The notes below the pieces were generated by a model. The model did not search any database. It was not told the origin of the DNA and was given only the letters and a program-made list of their open reading frames with translations. DNA of 39,861 nt, taken from positions 1 to 39,861 of the forward strand of contig JANQDZ010000099.1 in the NCBI GenBank assembly GCA_028278645.1. The letters are read 5' to 3'. Position numbers and translations under genes: made by a program. Shown one piece after another: positions 14,296 through 23,056 of the stretch (positions are counted from its first letter, which is position 1; each line of letters starts with the position of its first letter). This DNA is from Longimicrobiales bacterium (lineage in GTDB: Bacteria > Gemmatimonadota > Gemmatimonadetes > Longimicrobiales > Gaopeijiaceae).

Positions 14296-16722
14296 GTGAG
14301 CGATAATCTGCCAGACCGGCATCGTCCGCACCAACAAATCCAGTTCTACGCCGATACCGAACCTGGGGTCGCTGGGCCCCGCCTGGGCACGAGGAATTAT
14401 TCTGACACCCCGCCGCCGGACGAGATCGGCCTTGAGGACCTTGGGCACGTGATCAGAAGACAGTGGTGGGTAATCCTATCCGTAATGGTGGCAGTCGTGG
14501 CGTCAGCCGCCGCCTACACCTGGCTTCAAACCCCTGTTTGGATGGCATCTTCCCTAATCCGTGTGGAAGAAGAAAGTATGGGGGCCGCGGCAGCTTTCTT
14601 CCCGGAAATGGCTGGGGAAAGCGAGCTCGAGACTGAGATGGTGGTGGCTGAAACCCGGCCAGTTCTGGGGGAGGTGGTGGAAGACCTCTCACTGAATTTC
14701 CGCATGGTTAAACCGGAGGGAGTGCCGAGGGCTTTCATCTTTTCCGACATCGAACTCCAGCCGGATTCTCCTGAGGCAGAGTACGATATCACGCGCCTTG
14801 GACCGAACCGCTATAGGATCGAAGAGGTCTTCCACGGGATCCCACAACCAGCCCGGGAGTTCCGTGCCGGAGAGACGGTCAACCTCCGCGGCGGCTGGTT
14901 CGTACTTGCGTCGGACAGCGTCATTCAAGCCTCGGGGGCAGCTACCCCGCCCGAGCAGATACGAGTCCACACTTTGGACTTCGACCACGCTGTGGAAGAT
15001 CTCCAGGGAACTCTGACCGTAAACCGCCCTGACCGGATGGCCAGCGTTTTCCGACTTTCCTACGAAGGGACGGACCGCTGGTTGGTGAGACACTTGGTTG
15101 ATCGGGCAGCCCAGGCGTTCATTGAGACGCGGCAAGAGGAGAAAAAGACCGAGGCCAGGAGTACAGTCGCCGAACTTCAGGTTCAAGTGTTTGAAACCCA
15201 AGCCGAGCTCGAAGCAGCGGAGGATGAGCTTGAGGCATTTCGGCAGGAACACCAGGTGGTGGCTCTTGCCGCAGAGGCGGATGAGGAAGTAAGGCGGCGA
15301 GCTCAAATGAGGACGGAGCTGACAGCGCTAGAGGCTGAGCGGGATGCCCTTCAACGGATCCTCACCGACGTGCGTAACTCTGGCGACCAGGCACCCGACT
15401 ATACCCGTTTGGGCGGGACAATCACATTTATCAATAACCCGATGTTCCAAACCCAGATGGAAAGGCTCACCGAAGCTGAAGCAAGGAGGTCAGAAGCCAG
15501 GGCCCGGTGGAAGCCAACTTACCCCGCGATGATCGCGATCGAGGAAGAAATAGCGGGGATCAGAACCCGAATGGGAGAATTGGGCAACGATTACCTCCAA
15601 TCATTGATGAGCCGAATCGCCGTCATGCAAGCCGAACTGACGCGTTACGGAAGCGACCTTGAAGAGATCCCAGCACGGGAGCTCCAGAATGCGCGACTAC
15701 AAAGAAGGGTGACAGAACTCACCACAATCTACGCAACCCTCCAGCATAGCCTTATGGAAGCGGAGATCGTGGCAGCGGTGGAGGACCCGAGCGTTCGTGT
15801 GGTCGAACCGGCAGTGCTCCCCCGGTACCCTATCAAACCGCGAAAGAGATTAAATATGGCTCTAGCCGTGGTCATGGGCATGATGCTGGGGCTGGGCTCC
15901 GCTTTTCTCAGAGAAGCCCTGGATAAAACCGTTCGGTCAGGTGACGACATTGGCCAGATGCTGGGACTTTCGGTCCTCTCCAGAGTCCCTCGCTTGCCGG
16001 CTTCCTCAAAACGGTCGCCCAGGTCGAAGTCACTCGTCGCCTTGAACGATGGAACCTCGGTCACCGCAGAGGCCTACCGGACACTTCGATCCTCCATCTT
16101 TTTTTCCGACCCGGAGGGGAATGGGAAGAAGGAGCTGGTGGTGACCAGCCCCGGCGCACGAGACGGCAAATCGGTCACTTCCTGCAACCTCGCAATAACC
16201 TTCGCCCAACAGGGCCTCAAGACCCTATTGGTGGACGCTGACCTTAGACGGAGCACCCTCCACCTTACCTTCGAATTGGATCAGGCCCCGGGGCTCTCCG
16301 AGTACCTTACCGGCGAAATCCCTGCGAACGGAATCTTCCAATCAACCAAGGTCCCGAACCTAGTGGTAGTGCCGGCCGGCCAAACGCCTGCCAATCCAGC
16401 TGAGCTTCTCGGCAATCCGAAGATGGACCTCCTTCTGGCCATGGCCCGTGATCACTTTGACGCGATCGTTCTTGATTCACCTCCGGTGCTGGCTGTGACC
16501 GATGCTACGGTGTTGGCCAATAAGGTGAGTGGTGTAGTCCTAGTAGTGCGTTCCGACCAAACCCATAAGAAGGCGGCCGAGGACGCCTTGGATCAGCTCA
16601 GGCTGCTAAGGGCACGGGTTTTAGGGGTGGTAGTGAACGCTACTGACGGTGGTGGGCGCTACGGATACCGCTACTCCTACTATCACAAGTACTACGGGAA
16701 GGGGAGGAAGGGTTCCCGATGA
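14296..16722 (+). CDS. wzc: Wzc-like chain-length regulator and bacterial tyrosine kinase
   Basis: About 808 aa from GTG 14296, preceded by GGGGTGG; the open frame runs back to TTG 14257 but that part overlaps wza. A Wzz domain begins at about 40, with a first membrane helix (WWVILSVMVAVVASAAAY, about 57-74), a long periplasmic coiled-coil region, and a second helix near 520-545. The cytoplasmic BY-kinase follows: Walker A SPGARDGKS (618-626), Walker A' LLVDADLR (644-651), Walker B IVLDSPP (724-730). The tail is tyrosine-rich (RYGYRYSYYHKYY), the cluster that is autophosphorylated in the family. It controls chain length and export together with Wza. Kinase and polymerase-control halves are fused, as in Gram-negative systems. 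Confidence 0.93.
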   Translation: MSDNLPDRHRPHQQIQFYADTEPGVAGPRLGTRNYSDTPPPDEIGLEDLGHVIRRQWWVILSVMVAVVASAAAYTWLQTPVWMASSLIRVEEESMGAAAAFFPEMAGESELETEMVVAETRPVLGEVVEDLSLNFRMVKPEGVPRAFIFSDIELQPDSPEAEYDITRLGPNRYRIEEVFHGIPQPAREFRAGETVNLRGGWFVLASDSVIQASGAATPPEQIRVHTLDFDHAVEDLQGTLTVNRPDRMASVFRLSYEGTDRWLVRHLVDRAAQAFIETRQEEKKTEARSTVAELQVQVFETQAELEAAEDELEAFRQEHQVVALAAEADEEVRRRAQMRTELTALEAERDALQRILTDVRNSGDQAPDYTRLGGTITFINNPMFQTQMERLTEAEARRSEARARWKPTYPAMIAIEEEIAGIRTRMGELGNDYLQSLMSRIAVMQAELTRYGSDLEEIPARELQNARLQRRVTELTTIYATLQHSLMEAEIVAAVEDPSVRVVEPAVLPRYPIKPRKRLNMALAVVMGMMLGLGSAFLREALDKTVRSGDDIGQMLGLSVLSRVPRLPASSKRSPRSKSLVALNDGTSVTAEAYRTLRSSIFFSDPEGNGKKELVVTSPGARDGKSVTSCNLAITFAQQGLKTLLVDADLRRSTLHLTFELDQAPGLSEYLTGEIPANGIFQSTKVPNLVVVPAGQTPANPAELLGNPKMDLLLAMARDHFDAIVLDSPPVLAVTDATVLANKVSGVVLVVRSDQTHKKAAEDALDQLRLLRARVLGVVVNATDGGGRYGYRYSYYHKYYGKGRKGSR

Positions 16723-16940
16723 GCGGCAGGTCACTGGCCCTTTCGGGGGCCACACATCAATTCACTCTGTCCGGGCGGTTTCTGGCCCGGGAAGAGCAGC
16801 GCAGCACGGACGTCATCGTCTTCGGGGAGGGATTATTCCCGGTCAAGCCAGACAATAGGCTCGGTAAAAGGAGTCGCATGAACACCCCCCGACGAGATAG
16901 GAGGCTCTTGCGGGAGCTTCATGCTTTAGCGAAGGGCTAG
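16719..16940 (+). CDS. small hypothetical protein coupled to wzc
   Basis: 73 aa, no family recognised. The reasons to keep it are positional: its ATG overlaps the wzc stop (ATGA, 16719-16722), a strong ribosome site (GGGGAGGAAGG) lies just upstream, and its stop is 1 base before the next start, so it exactly fills the gap. It has no membrane segment; the C-terminal third is basic (KRSRMNTPRRDRRLLRELHALAKG split at about 50-73). It may be a small regulator or simply an open frame that maintains coupling. Confidence 0.45.
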   Translation: MSGRSLALSGATHQFTLSGRFLAREEQRSTDVIVFGEGLFPVKPDNRLGKRSRMNTPRRDRRLLRELHALAKG

Positions 16941-16941
16941 A

Positions 16942-17511
16942 ATGATTAACTCCCCACGGATGCCTGCACCGGAGAAGTCTGTGTTTGTTCATCCCGGTTC
17001 TCAGGCCCCCGTCTGGTACGCCTGCCGTACCCGAGCTAGGGCGGAGAAGCAGGTAGACCGGCTCTTGAGGCGGGTAGGGATCGAGACGTTCACTCCCCTT
17101 GTACACCGGGAACGAGAGTGGGTGGACAGGAAGAAGCGAGTGAGCTTCCCTATGTTTCCGGGCTATACCTTTGCCAGGTTCTCCGGTGCTGAATACCTGG
17201 ATGTCCTCAGGACTCCCGGAGTGGTCCACGTTGTGGGCGCGGCTGGGAGGCTCACACCGCTCAGGTTCGAAGAAATAGAATCGGTTCGGCGCTTGGAAGC
17301 GGGGCTCCAGGAGACGGGCCAGATCCCAAAACCGGTGGATTTTTTGGTACCTGGCATCCCAATCGAGGTGGACAGAGGCCCGTTCAGGGGTATGCGCGGA
17401 ATCCTACTGGAAAGTCGAGGTTCGGCTAGGGTGGCCATTCGGTTGGGGGCGGTCCGAGCTGCAGTAAGCGTGGTACTTGAGCGGAGTAACATCAGGCGCT
17501 TCGCCGTTTAG
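16942..17511 (+). CDS. NusG-paralogue transcription antiterminator (RfaH/UpxY/LoaP type)
   Basis: 189 aa. The NusG N-terminal domain is at about 22-115 (WYACRTRARAEKQVDRLLRRVGIETFTPLV, split; FPMFPGYTFARF; TPGVVHVVGAAGRLTPL) and a KOW domain at about 130-189 (VPGIPIEVDRGPFRGMRGILLE). It differs from housekeeping NusG in its short linker and in standing inside a polysaccharide operon, the setting of RfaH, UpxY and LoaP, which bind RNA polymerase at a leader signal and help it read through long operons. Probable targets are the leader before wza and the long gaps downstream. An internal ATG at 16963 is an alternative start. It is the last gene before a 434-bp gap. Confidence 0.88.
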   Translation: MINSPRMPAPEKSVFVHPGSQAPVWYACRTRARAEKQVDRLLRRVGIETFTPLVHREREWVDRKKRVSFPMFPGYTFARFSGAEYLDVLRTPGVVHVVGAAGRLTPLRFEEIESVRRLEAGLQETGQIPKPVDFLVPGIPIEVDRGPFRGMRGILLESRGSARVAIRLGAVRAAVSVVLERSNIRRFAV

Positions 17512-17945
17512 AGCCACCGGATCCTAATAACCCGCGGGTCGCGGGCCATCCGGCGATTGAAGAAAGCCATGGAAGTTCCGGCTTTGTCAGTAAGGCCCTG
17601 TAACTGACGGGGCGGAGCTTTGCCACCTTTGGAACAATTGAGCCGGCTTCTTTTCGGTTCGGAGCCAGCAGTGGCCGGCCAAAAGTCAGACGAGGTTGTC
17701 GGCCTCGACCCAAAGAGGAGAGGCAGCACCGATGGCCCTCATGGCATGCCCCGGAGCTTTCACGCCGAGTGCTCTTCATTTCCGAGACTAAAAGGAGCTC
17801 GGCCTCCTTCTTGCCGACCGTCAACGGTTCCTGGTCAAGCGAAGGGGCAAATGGACGTCCCTGAGCAGATCCCCAGGAACAAATCTTGGTTCTGCTTTCT
17901 TCCCAGGGCCATCCTAGTTGAAGATCGTTTTCTGAGGGGGAACAG
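17512..17945 (+). other. 434-bp gap after the antiterminator gene
   Basis: No gene recognised in any frame. CCCGCG/CGCGGG around GGT (17531-17545) forms a tight perfect hairpin 19 bp after the NusG-paralogue stop, without a T-run. The end of the gap has GAGGGGG before ATG 17946. Confidence 0.4.
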
Positions 17946-19964
17946 ATGGTAGTTCCAAGAAACAAGGTTCTTAAGCGGTTGACCCAACAAGGGATCGACA
18001 TTGCGATAGCCTCCCTTGTTTGGTGCTTTTCCTATGCCCTTCGTTTCGACGGCATCCCAGGAGAACCGCACTACTCCACAATGTTACTCCTACTTCCAAT
18101 GGTGGTCGTAGGGAAGCTCGGCCTGAACCTCAGTTTTGGGCTCTACCGAAACCTCTGGCACTATACCAGCCTCCGAGAGAGCATCCAGATCACTCTTTCT
18201 GCGTTCAGCGCGGCAATGATCCTGGGTCTGTTTCGTACCGTGGGTGTCATCGGTGTACCCTACGGCGTAGTCATAATTGACGGCGCCTTTTATGTGCTCG
18301 GTATCGTGGGGATAAGGGTGGTAAGGCGTATCCAAGTGCGACGGCAAAAATACTACCGAAGTCTAGGCGGCCCAAGGCATTCGAAGGAAGACGGAGCCGA
18401 AGAGATAACCAGGGTATTGATCGTCGGTGCTGGGGATACCGGGTATAACATGATTCGTGAGCTCAAAGGCTCAGGGGGTTTGGGATGGGAATTGGTGGGG
18501 TTGGTCGATGATGACCCATCTAAGCATGGGACCTGGCTTCACGGGTATCCGATCCTCGGAAGTACAAATCAGATCGAATCAATTGTTCGAGCGGCACCCA
18601 TCGATCAGGTACTTATCCCTATGTCCGTAGCTGATCCAGCTTTTGTTCGGGATCTTGCACGGAGGGTAAGGGGGGCTGGCGCCAAGGTGAGCCTGCTCTC
18701 TGGCATGAGGGGGCTCTTTGACGGATTTGGTGGACATGGCGGCTCATCGACTGACCTTACGGTCCGGGACCTCGAGAACGTCCATGAGGTTCAAGCGACC
18801 CTCCTGACGTCTATGAGGGAGAACGGAGGGGATAGAGGTCCGGTGCTCGTTACGGGAGGCGCCGGCTATATTGGGTCGCATCTAGTAAGGAGGCTCCTGG
18901 AAAACCGGCACCGCGTCCGAGTTCTCGACAATTTCATGTACGGACGTCATGGGCTGGATGACGTGCTTTCCCACCCACACCTTGAAATAGCTGAGGGAGA
19001 CATCTGTAACGTTCGGGATGTAGTGGCCACGGTCAAGGACGTGGAAACGGTCGTCGCGCTGGCAGCTATCGTTGGGGATCCTGCCTGTGGCATTGATGCA
19101 GAGGCGACCCTTAACCTCAACTACGAAAGCACTAAGATCTTGTTGGAGGCCTGCAAGTTTTATGGTGTGGGACGAATCGTTTTTGCTTCCAGCTGTAGCG
19201 TCTATGGCGCCCAAGATGATGACCTTCTAAACGAAAACTCTCCTCTTAATCCTGTGTCCCTATACGCTCACACCCGGATTTTGTCAGAGGACATCCTTTT
19301 CGATCGTTCCCGAGATTGGGGGTGCGTCGAGCCTGTCGTTCTGCGACTGGCAACGGTTTTTGGACTTTCTCCAAGGATGAGATTCGACCTTGTGGTCAAC
19401 ACGATGACAGCCCGGGCCGTCGTGGACGGCTCCTTTCAGATTTACGGCGGTGATCAATGGCGCCCTTTCGTGCATTGCCACGATGCCGCAAAGGCATTCT
19501 ACCTGGCGGCCTTTGCACCCTCAGCTGTGGTGGATAGGCAGATTTTCAATGTCGGTTCGGACAGGATGAACTATCAGATCTCGGAAATTGGCCAGCTCGT
19601 GGCGACCGAGGTGCCTGGCACCATCGTGGAGTCCAGAGGAGAAGTGGAGGACCGGCGTAGCTACAGAGTTTCATTTGGCAAAATCAACGACTATCTGGGC
19701 TTCCAACCCACCTACGGTCTTCGCGGAGGAATCAGAGAGATTGTAACCGCCTTAGAAGAGGACCCGCACCTCCGAGGGTACGATCACCCCGCTTTTTCCA
19801 ACGTCCAAAGCCTTCGAAGCCAGTTCTCCCAGGCTCCTGGCGGAGTTAGAACGGTTGGTCCAGGAGTTATCATCATGGACCCTCAAGACGGGCAGGCTGA
19901 CATTTCTTTAACTGAGCCCGGACAGCGCGTCAGAGACCTGTCAGTGGGTGGTTCAACGGGCTAG
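17946..19964 (+). CDS. membrane-anchored fusion: WbpM/CapD-type N-terminus joined to an SDR nucleotide-sugar epimerase
   Basis: 672 aa. Residues about 12-120 hold four hydrophobic helices and 145-290 a Rossmann-like domain (RVLIVGAGDTGYNMIREL; LVGLVDDDPSKHGTWLHG; VLIPM), as in the N-terminal half of WbpM/CapD proteins. There the catalytic half is normally a 4,6-dehydratase (Polysacc_synt_2). Here, after RENGGDRG, an extended-SDR domain of the GalE/RmlB class follows (VTGGAGYIGSHLVRRLL near 300; ALAAIVGDPAC; ASSCSVYGA; GGDQWRPFVH; NVGSDRMNYQI). The catalytic YxxxK reads Y440-A-H-T-R444, with arginine for lysine. A 60-residue tail has no known motif. It probably converts a nucleotide sugar, at the membrane, for this polysaccharide. 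The substrate cannot be read from the sequence. Start ATG 17946 has GAGGGGG 6 bases ahead. Confidence 0.82.
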   Translation: MVVPRNKVLKRLTQQGIDIAIASLVWCFSYALRFDGIPGEPHYSTMLLLLPMVVVGKLGLNLSFGLYRNLWHYTSLRESIQITLSAFSAAMILGLFRTVGVIGVPYGVVIIDGAFYVLGIVGIRVVRRIQVRRQKYYRSLGGPRHSKEDGAEEITRVLIVGAGDTGYNMIRELKGSGGLGWELVGLVDDDPSKHGTWLHGYPILGSTNQIESIVRAAPIDQVLIPMSVADPAFVRDLARRVRGAGAKVSLLSGMRGLFDGFGGHGGSSTDLTVRDLENVHEVQATLLTSMRENGGDRGPVLVTGGAGYIGSHLVRRLLENRHRVRVLDNFMYGRHGLDDVLSHPHLEIAEGDICNVRDVVATVKDVETVVALAAIVGDPACGIDAEATLNLNYESTKILLEACKFYGVGRIVFASSCSVYGAQDDDLLNENSPLNPVSLYAHTRILSEDILFDRSRDWGCVEPVVLRLATVFGLSPRMRFDLVVNTMTARAVVDGSFQIYGGDQWRPFVHCHDAAKAFYLAAFAPSAVVDRQIFNVGSDRMNYQISEIGQLVATEVPGTIVESRGEVEDRRSYRVSFGKINDYLGFQPTYGLRGGIREIVTALEEDPHLRGYDHPAFSNVQSLRSQFSQAPGGVRTVGPGVIIMDPQDGQADISLTEPGQRVRDLSVGGSTG

Positions 19965-20421
19965 CAATGGCCTCCCGATTTGAGCGATAACGCCCGAGAG
20001 AGACTCGCAGAGGATCAAGCGAAATCAGACTAAGAGGAGGAATCCTTCGTGGCCTCAACGAATGCCCCCTGACCCATTTCTGGAACGGACGAGAGCCGGG
20101 AAAAAAAGCGCCCCCGCTAGCTGATCCTTACGGATCTCTCCAGATCCGACCGAATAACGGCTTGGGAAGCGGGAAACCAACGCCAGGCCATGCGTTCTTT
20201 GATCGGTAGCCGCATCGACATCCGTATTCGACGGAGAGTCGTTGCAGGCGTCGTGAGTTCTCCCAGAGGCGCCGTTCCCGGCCACAAAAAAAACACCGGC
20301 TGGTTCAGTTGGAACGACTGGTGGTGAGAGGCGAAGAGACTGGAAACTGTTCGGAGTTTCCTGGCCACGGTTGGATCCGCGCGGTTCTCGGAGAGAGAGG
20401 CGGAGAGGGTTCCCGGAGCAA
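19965..20421 (+). other. 457-bp gap before the phosphoglycosyltransferase gene
   Basis: No gene recognised. A perfect 7-bp stem CGGATCT/AGATCCG with a 4-base loop lies at 20131-20148, no T-run. AGGAGG at 20035-20040 precedes a GTG that opens only a 7-codon frame. GGAG just before 20422 serves the next gene. Confidence 0.4.
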
Positions 20422-21015
20422 ATGAAGCGTTTATTAGACCTCTTTTTGATCGCATTGTCGTGTCCGGCCTGGGTCCTGTTAATGCTCATCATCGGGGTGT
20501 CGGTGCGCCTAAGTCTTGGCAGTCCGGTCTTCTTCACTCAGGAACGCACCGGCCTGAACGGCCGGCCCTTCAAGCTCCTGAAGTTCCGGACGATGACAGA
20601 CGCCTCTGACGCCCAGGGTAACCCCCTCCCTGATTCCGACCGTCTGACCGCCCTTGGCCGCGCAATTCGGACCACCAGCTTGGATGAGCTTCCCGGACTA
20701 TTGAACGTGCTAAAGGGAGAGATGAGTCTCGTCGGCCCCCGGCCCTTGCTTGTTGAGTACCTCCCTCTTTACTCACGTGAGCAAGCCCGACGCCACGTCG
20801 TACGCCCGGGGCTCACCGGTTGGGCTCAGGTAAACGGACGAAACGCGAGCACTTGGGAGGAGAGGTTTACACATGATGTCTGGTATGTGGACAACCGTTC
20901 GATCAGCCTCGACCTGCGAATCCTCTTGAAAACGTTCCTTTTTGTCATAAAGCGAACAGGGATCTCCGCGGAAGGTAGCGCTACAATGCCGAAGTTTCAT
21001 GGAAGAGGATCATAA
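20422..21015 (+). CDS. initiating sugar-phosphate transferase (monotopic phosphoglycosyltransferase, PglC/WcaJ-core type)
   Basis: 197 aa, the bare catalytic core of the bacterial sugar transferase family. One N-terminal membrane segment (LLDLFLIALSCPAWVLLMLIIG, about 4-25), then GSPVFFTQERTGLNGRPFKLLKFRTM with the basic/aromatic core, RTTSLDELPGLLNVLKGEMSLVGPRP containing the catalytic DE pair, and RPGLTGWAQVNGRN. It moves a sugar phosphate from a UDP-sugar onto undecaprenyl phosphate, starting the repeat unit on the cytoplasmic face. No four-helix N-terminal domain is present, so it is PglC-sized. ATG 20422 has GGAG 4 bases ahead; an upstream in-frame ATG at 20371 would add 17 arginine-rich residues that do not look conserved. 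Confidence 0.92.
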   Translation: MKRLLDLFLIALSCPAWVLLMLIIGVSVRLSLGSPVFFTQERTGLNGRPFKLLKFRTMTDASDAQGNPLPDSDRLTALGRAIRTTSLDELPGLLNVLKGEMSLVGPRPLLVEYLPLYSREQARRHVVRPGLTGWAQVNGRNASTWEERFTHDVWYVDNRSISLDLRILLKTFLFVIKRTGISAEGSATMPKFHGRGS

Positions 21016-21874
21016 GGGACCCTTCAATTCTAGGTCCAGGCGGCCGCAGGGGGTTTCAGCACTCCGGGTACATCTCTTTGAATCAGAATCTGGTCGAGTT
21101 CGACGGCGAGGAGAGGGGATTCCGCGACTCCTCAAATGCACCTACTCTCTCAGCCCGGGAACAGACCATGGGGCCGCGCAGAGAGACCGAAGGCAAGGTC
21201 CCACCCACACCGAGACGCTAATAAGTGGTTGCCCAAACCGGAGGCATGCGGTAGGGGGAGGCGATGGTCAGGGTCCTTCAGAACAGTATTCACCGTGCCA
21301 GCTGTACGGCACGGACACTTCAGAGACATCCCTCCCACGGAAAACCCAATTATCCGAATGACCGCCGCTGAGTTCCGAGCGTCGGATCCTTCTCAACCTA
21401 TAAGGCAGGTAGGTCAGTGCTGCCAAACACCGGGCGAAAGGCCGAAGAAGTCTGGAAACCGCCGTTCTCCGGGCATCTGCCTGTCCGTCAGGTTGGAGCA
21501 AGCCTTCCCAAAACCCAGCGACAGCGACGGAATCATCCTCAGGGAACCGGCAACCTTGTTGACCGACCCGGGCAGGGAAAACCGATGTCCGCTACGAAGC
21601 CCCATCCTCTCAGCGGGCGTTGAACACCCCTCTGACCACGAGCCGCCACACAGGAAGGCTGTGACTCCGAACACCGCTCTAACGGAACCTCCTCACGATG
21701 CCCGAACAAACTCCCCAGGGGGGTTCGGCCTAAGTTCGGCAGCGTCCGTCCGAAAGGGCGTTGGCAGTTGGGGCCGAGGCTCAGGGGGAGTCCTAGACGG
21801 GCCTACCTTGTCTGACGGCCCCAAAAATAAGGACCCGGGACTCCGTCGAGAAGACACTTCCCCGCTGCAGGCTT
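21016..21874 (+). other. 859-bp non-coding gap
   Basis: Open frames exist (one spans about 770 bp) but their translations are low-complexity in proline, arginine and serine and resemble no family. Two good hairpins are visible: CCGTGCC/GGCACGG (21293-21299 with 21308-21314) and a compound stem CCGAAC/GTTCGG enclosing CCCC/GGGG (21702-21728). The next gene has only a weak ribosome site. Either a long untranslated region or an unrecognisable dead gene. Confidence 0.4.
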
Positions 21875-23050
21875 ATGAAAAATCCCCGGTTTCCCCCCTG
21901 GCCTAGCTTTTCCGCGGAAGAAGCCGAGGCGGTTTACCGCGTGGTAAAATCAAACCACGTTAACTACTGGACCGGCACGGAATGTCGCGCGTTTGAGGAC
22001 GAGTTTGCTGAGTGGGTTGGCGTCTCAAACGCAGTCGCCCTGACCAACGGTACGGTAGCTCTAGAGTCAGCCCTCAAGGCGGTTGGTGTCGGACCTGGCC
22101 ACGAGGTGGTGGTGACTCCGCGGTCTTTTATCGCCTCCGTATCCTGCGTGGTCTCGGTCGGCGCGGTGCCGACATTCGCCGATCTGGACCGGGAGACTCA
22201 AAACCTCAGCGCCGAGACCATCGCCCGAGCACTTTCGGCTCGCACTCGCGCCGTTCTTCCCGTTCATCTCGCGGGTTTGCCGTGTGATATGGATCCCATT
22301 CTAGATTTGGCCCACGGCCATAACTTGGCCGTGATTGAGGATTGCGCCCAAGCGCACGGCGCGCGCTACAAAGGAAAGAGCGTCGGAGGGATTGGGGATG
22401 TAGGCGCCTGGTCTTTCTGTCAGGACAAAATCATTACAACGGGAGGGGAGGGGGGCATGATCACCACCAACGACTATGGCATCTGGTCGAACGCGTGGTC
22501 ACTGAAGGACCACGGAAAGAACTGGGAGGCGGTTTTTGAGCGGGATCACCCTCCTGGATACCGGTGGCTCCACGAGAGCTTTGGCACTAACGCTCGGATG
22601 CTGGAGGTGCAAGCTACGATCGGACGCATTCAGCTGAAGAAGATGTCGGACTGGACCGAAGCGCGGCGGGGCAACGCCGACCGAATCTGGATCACAGCAC
22701 GGAATCTGGATGGCCTCCGTGCACCGCAGATTCCGGACTGGGCCGAACATGCGGCTTATAAGGCTTATGTTTTCGTGGAGCCGGAGGCCCTTAAGTCGGG
22801 CTGGTGTCGCGACCGGATAATGGCGGAGATAAACTCACTCGGCGTACCCTGCCTTTCCGGCTCCTGTTCGGAACTTTATCTTGAAAAGGCCTTCGACGGT
22901 ACGGGTTGGAGACCGAGGGAACGCCTGCCGGTGGCAAGAGAATTGGGTGAGACCAGCCTCATGTTCCTCGTTCACCCCTCTCTGAAGTCCCGCCATATTG
23001 ACCAAACTTGTGATACCTTGACCAAGGTAACCCGCGCCGCTGTGAGATGA
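21875..23050 (+). CDS. DegT/DnrJ/EryC1/StrS-type PLP aminotransferase
   Basis: 391 aa. PLP lysine K185 in SFCQDKIITTGGEGG, cofactor aspartate in VIEDCAQAHGA (D156), phosphate-binding LTNGTVALESAL (57-68), and substrate-side motifs HLAGLPCDMDPI and NARMLEVQATIGRIQL. These enzymes add an amino group to a keto nucleotide sugar, using glutamate, to make amino sugars for surface glycans. The natural partner would be a 4,6-dehydratase, which is not present in this window in its usual form, so the keto sugar may come from a gene elsewhere. Start ATG 21875 has only AGG 4 bases upstream. Confidence 0.9.
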   Translation: MKNPRFPPWPSFSAEEAEAVYRVVKSNHVNYWTGTECRAFEDEFAEWVGVSNAVALTNGTVALESALKAVGVGPGHEVVVTPRSFIASVSCVVSVGAVPTFADLDRETQNLSAETIARALSARTRAVLPVHLAGLPCDMDPILDLAHGHNLAVIEDCAQAHGARYKGKSVGGIGDVGAWSFCQDKIITTGGEGGMITTNDYGIWSNAWSLKDHGKNWEAVFERDHPPGYRWLHESFGTNARMLEVQATIGRIQLKKMSDWTEARRGNADRIWITARNLDGLRAPQIPDWAEHAAYKAYVFVEPEALKSGWCRDRIMAEINSLGVPCLSGSCSELYLEKAFDGTGWRPRERLPVARELGETSLMFLVHPSLKSRHIDQTCDTLTKVTRAAVR

Positions 23051-23056
23051 GCCATT

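Noticed and set aside
20049-20072. 7-codon leader peptide after AGGAGG at 20035
   Set aside because: GTG start and seven codons are too short to separate from chance; no adjacent attenuator with a T-run.
21136-21906. 256-codon plus-strand frame in the gap before the aminotransferase
   Set aside because: Low-complexity composition, no ribosome site, no recognisable domain, and it runs into the aminotransferase gene in another frame.
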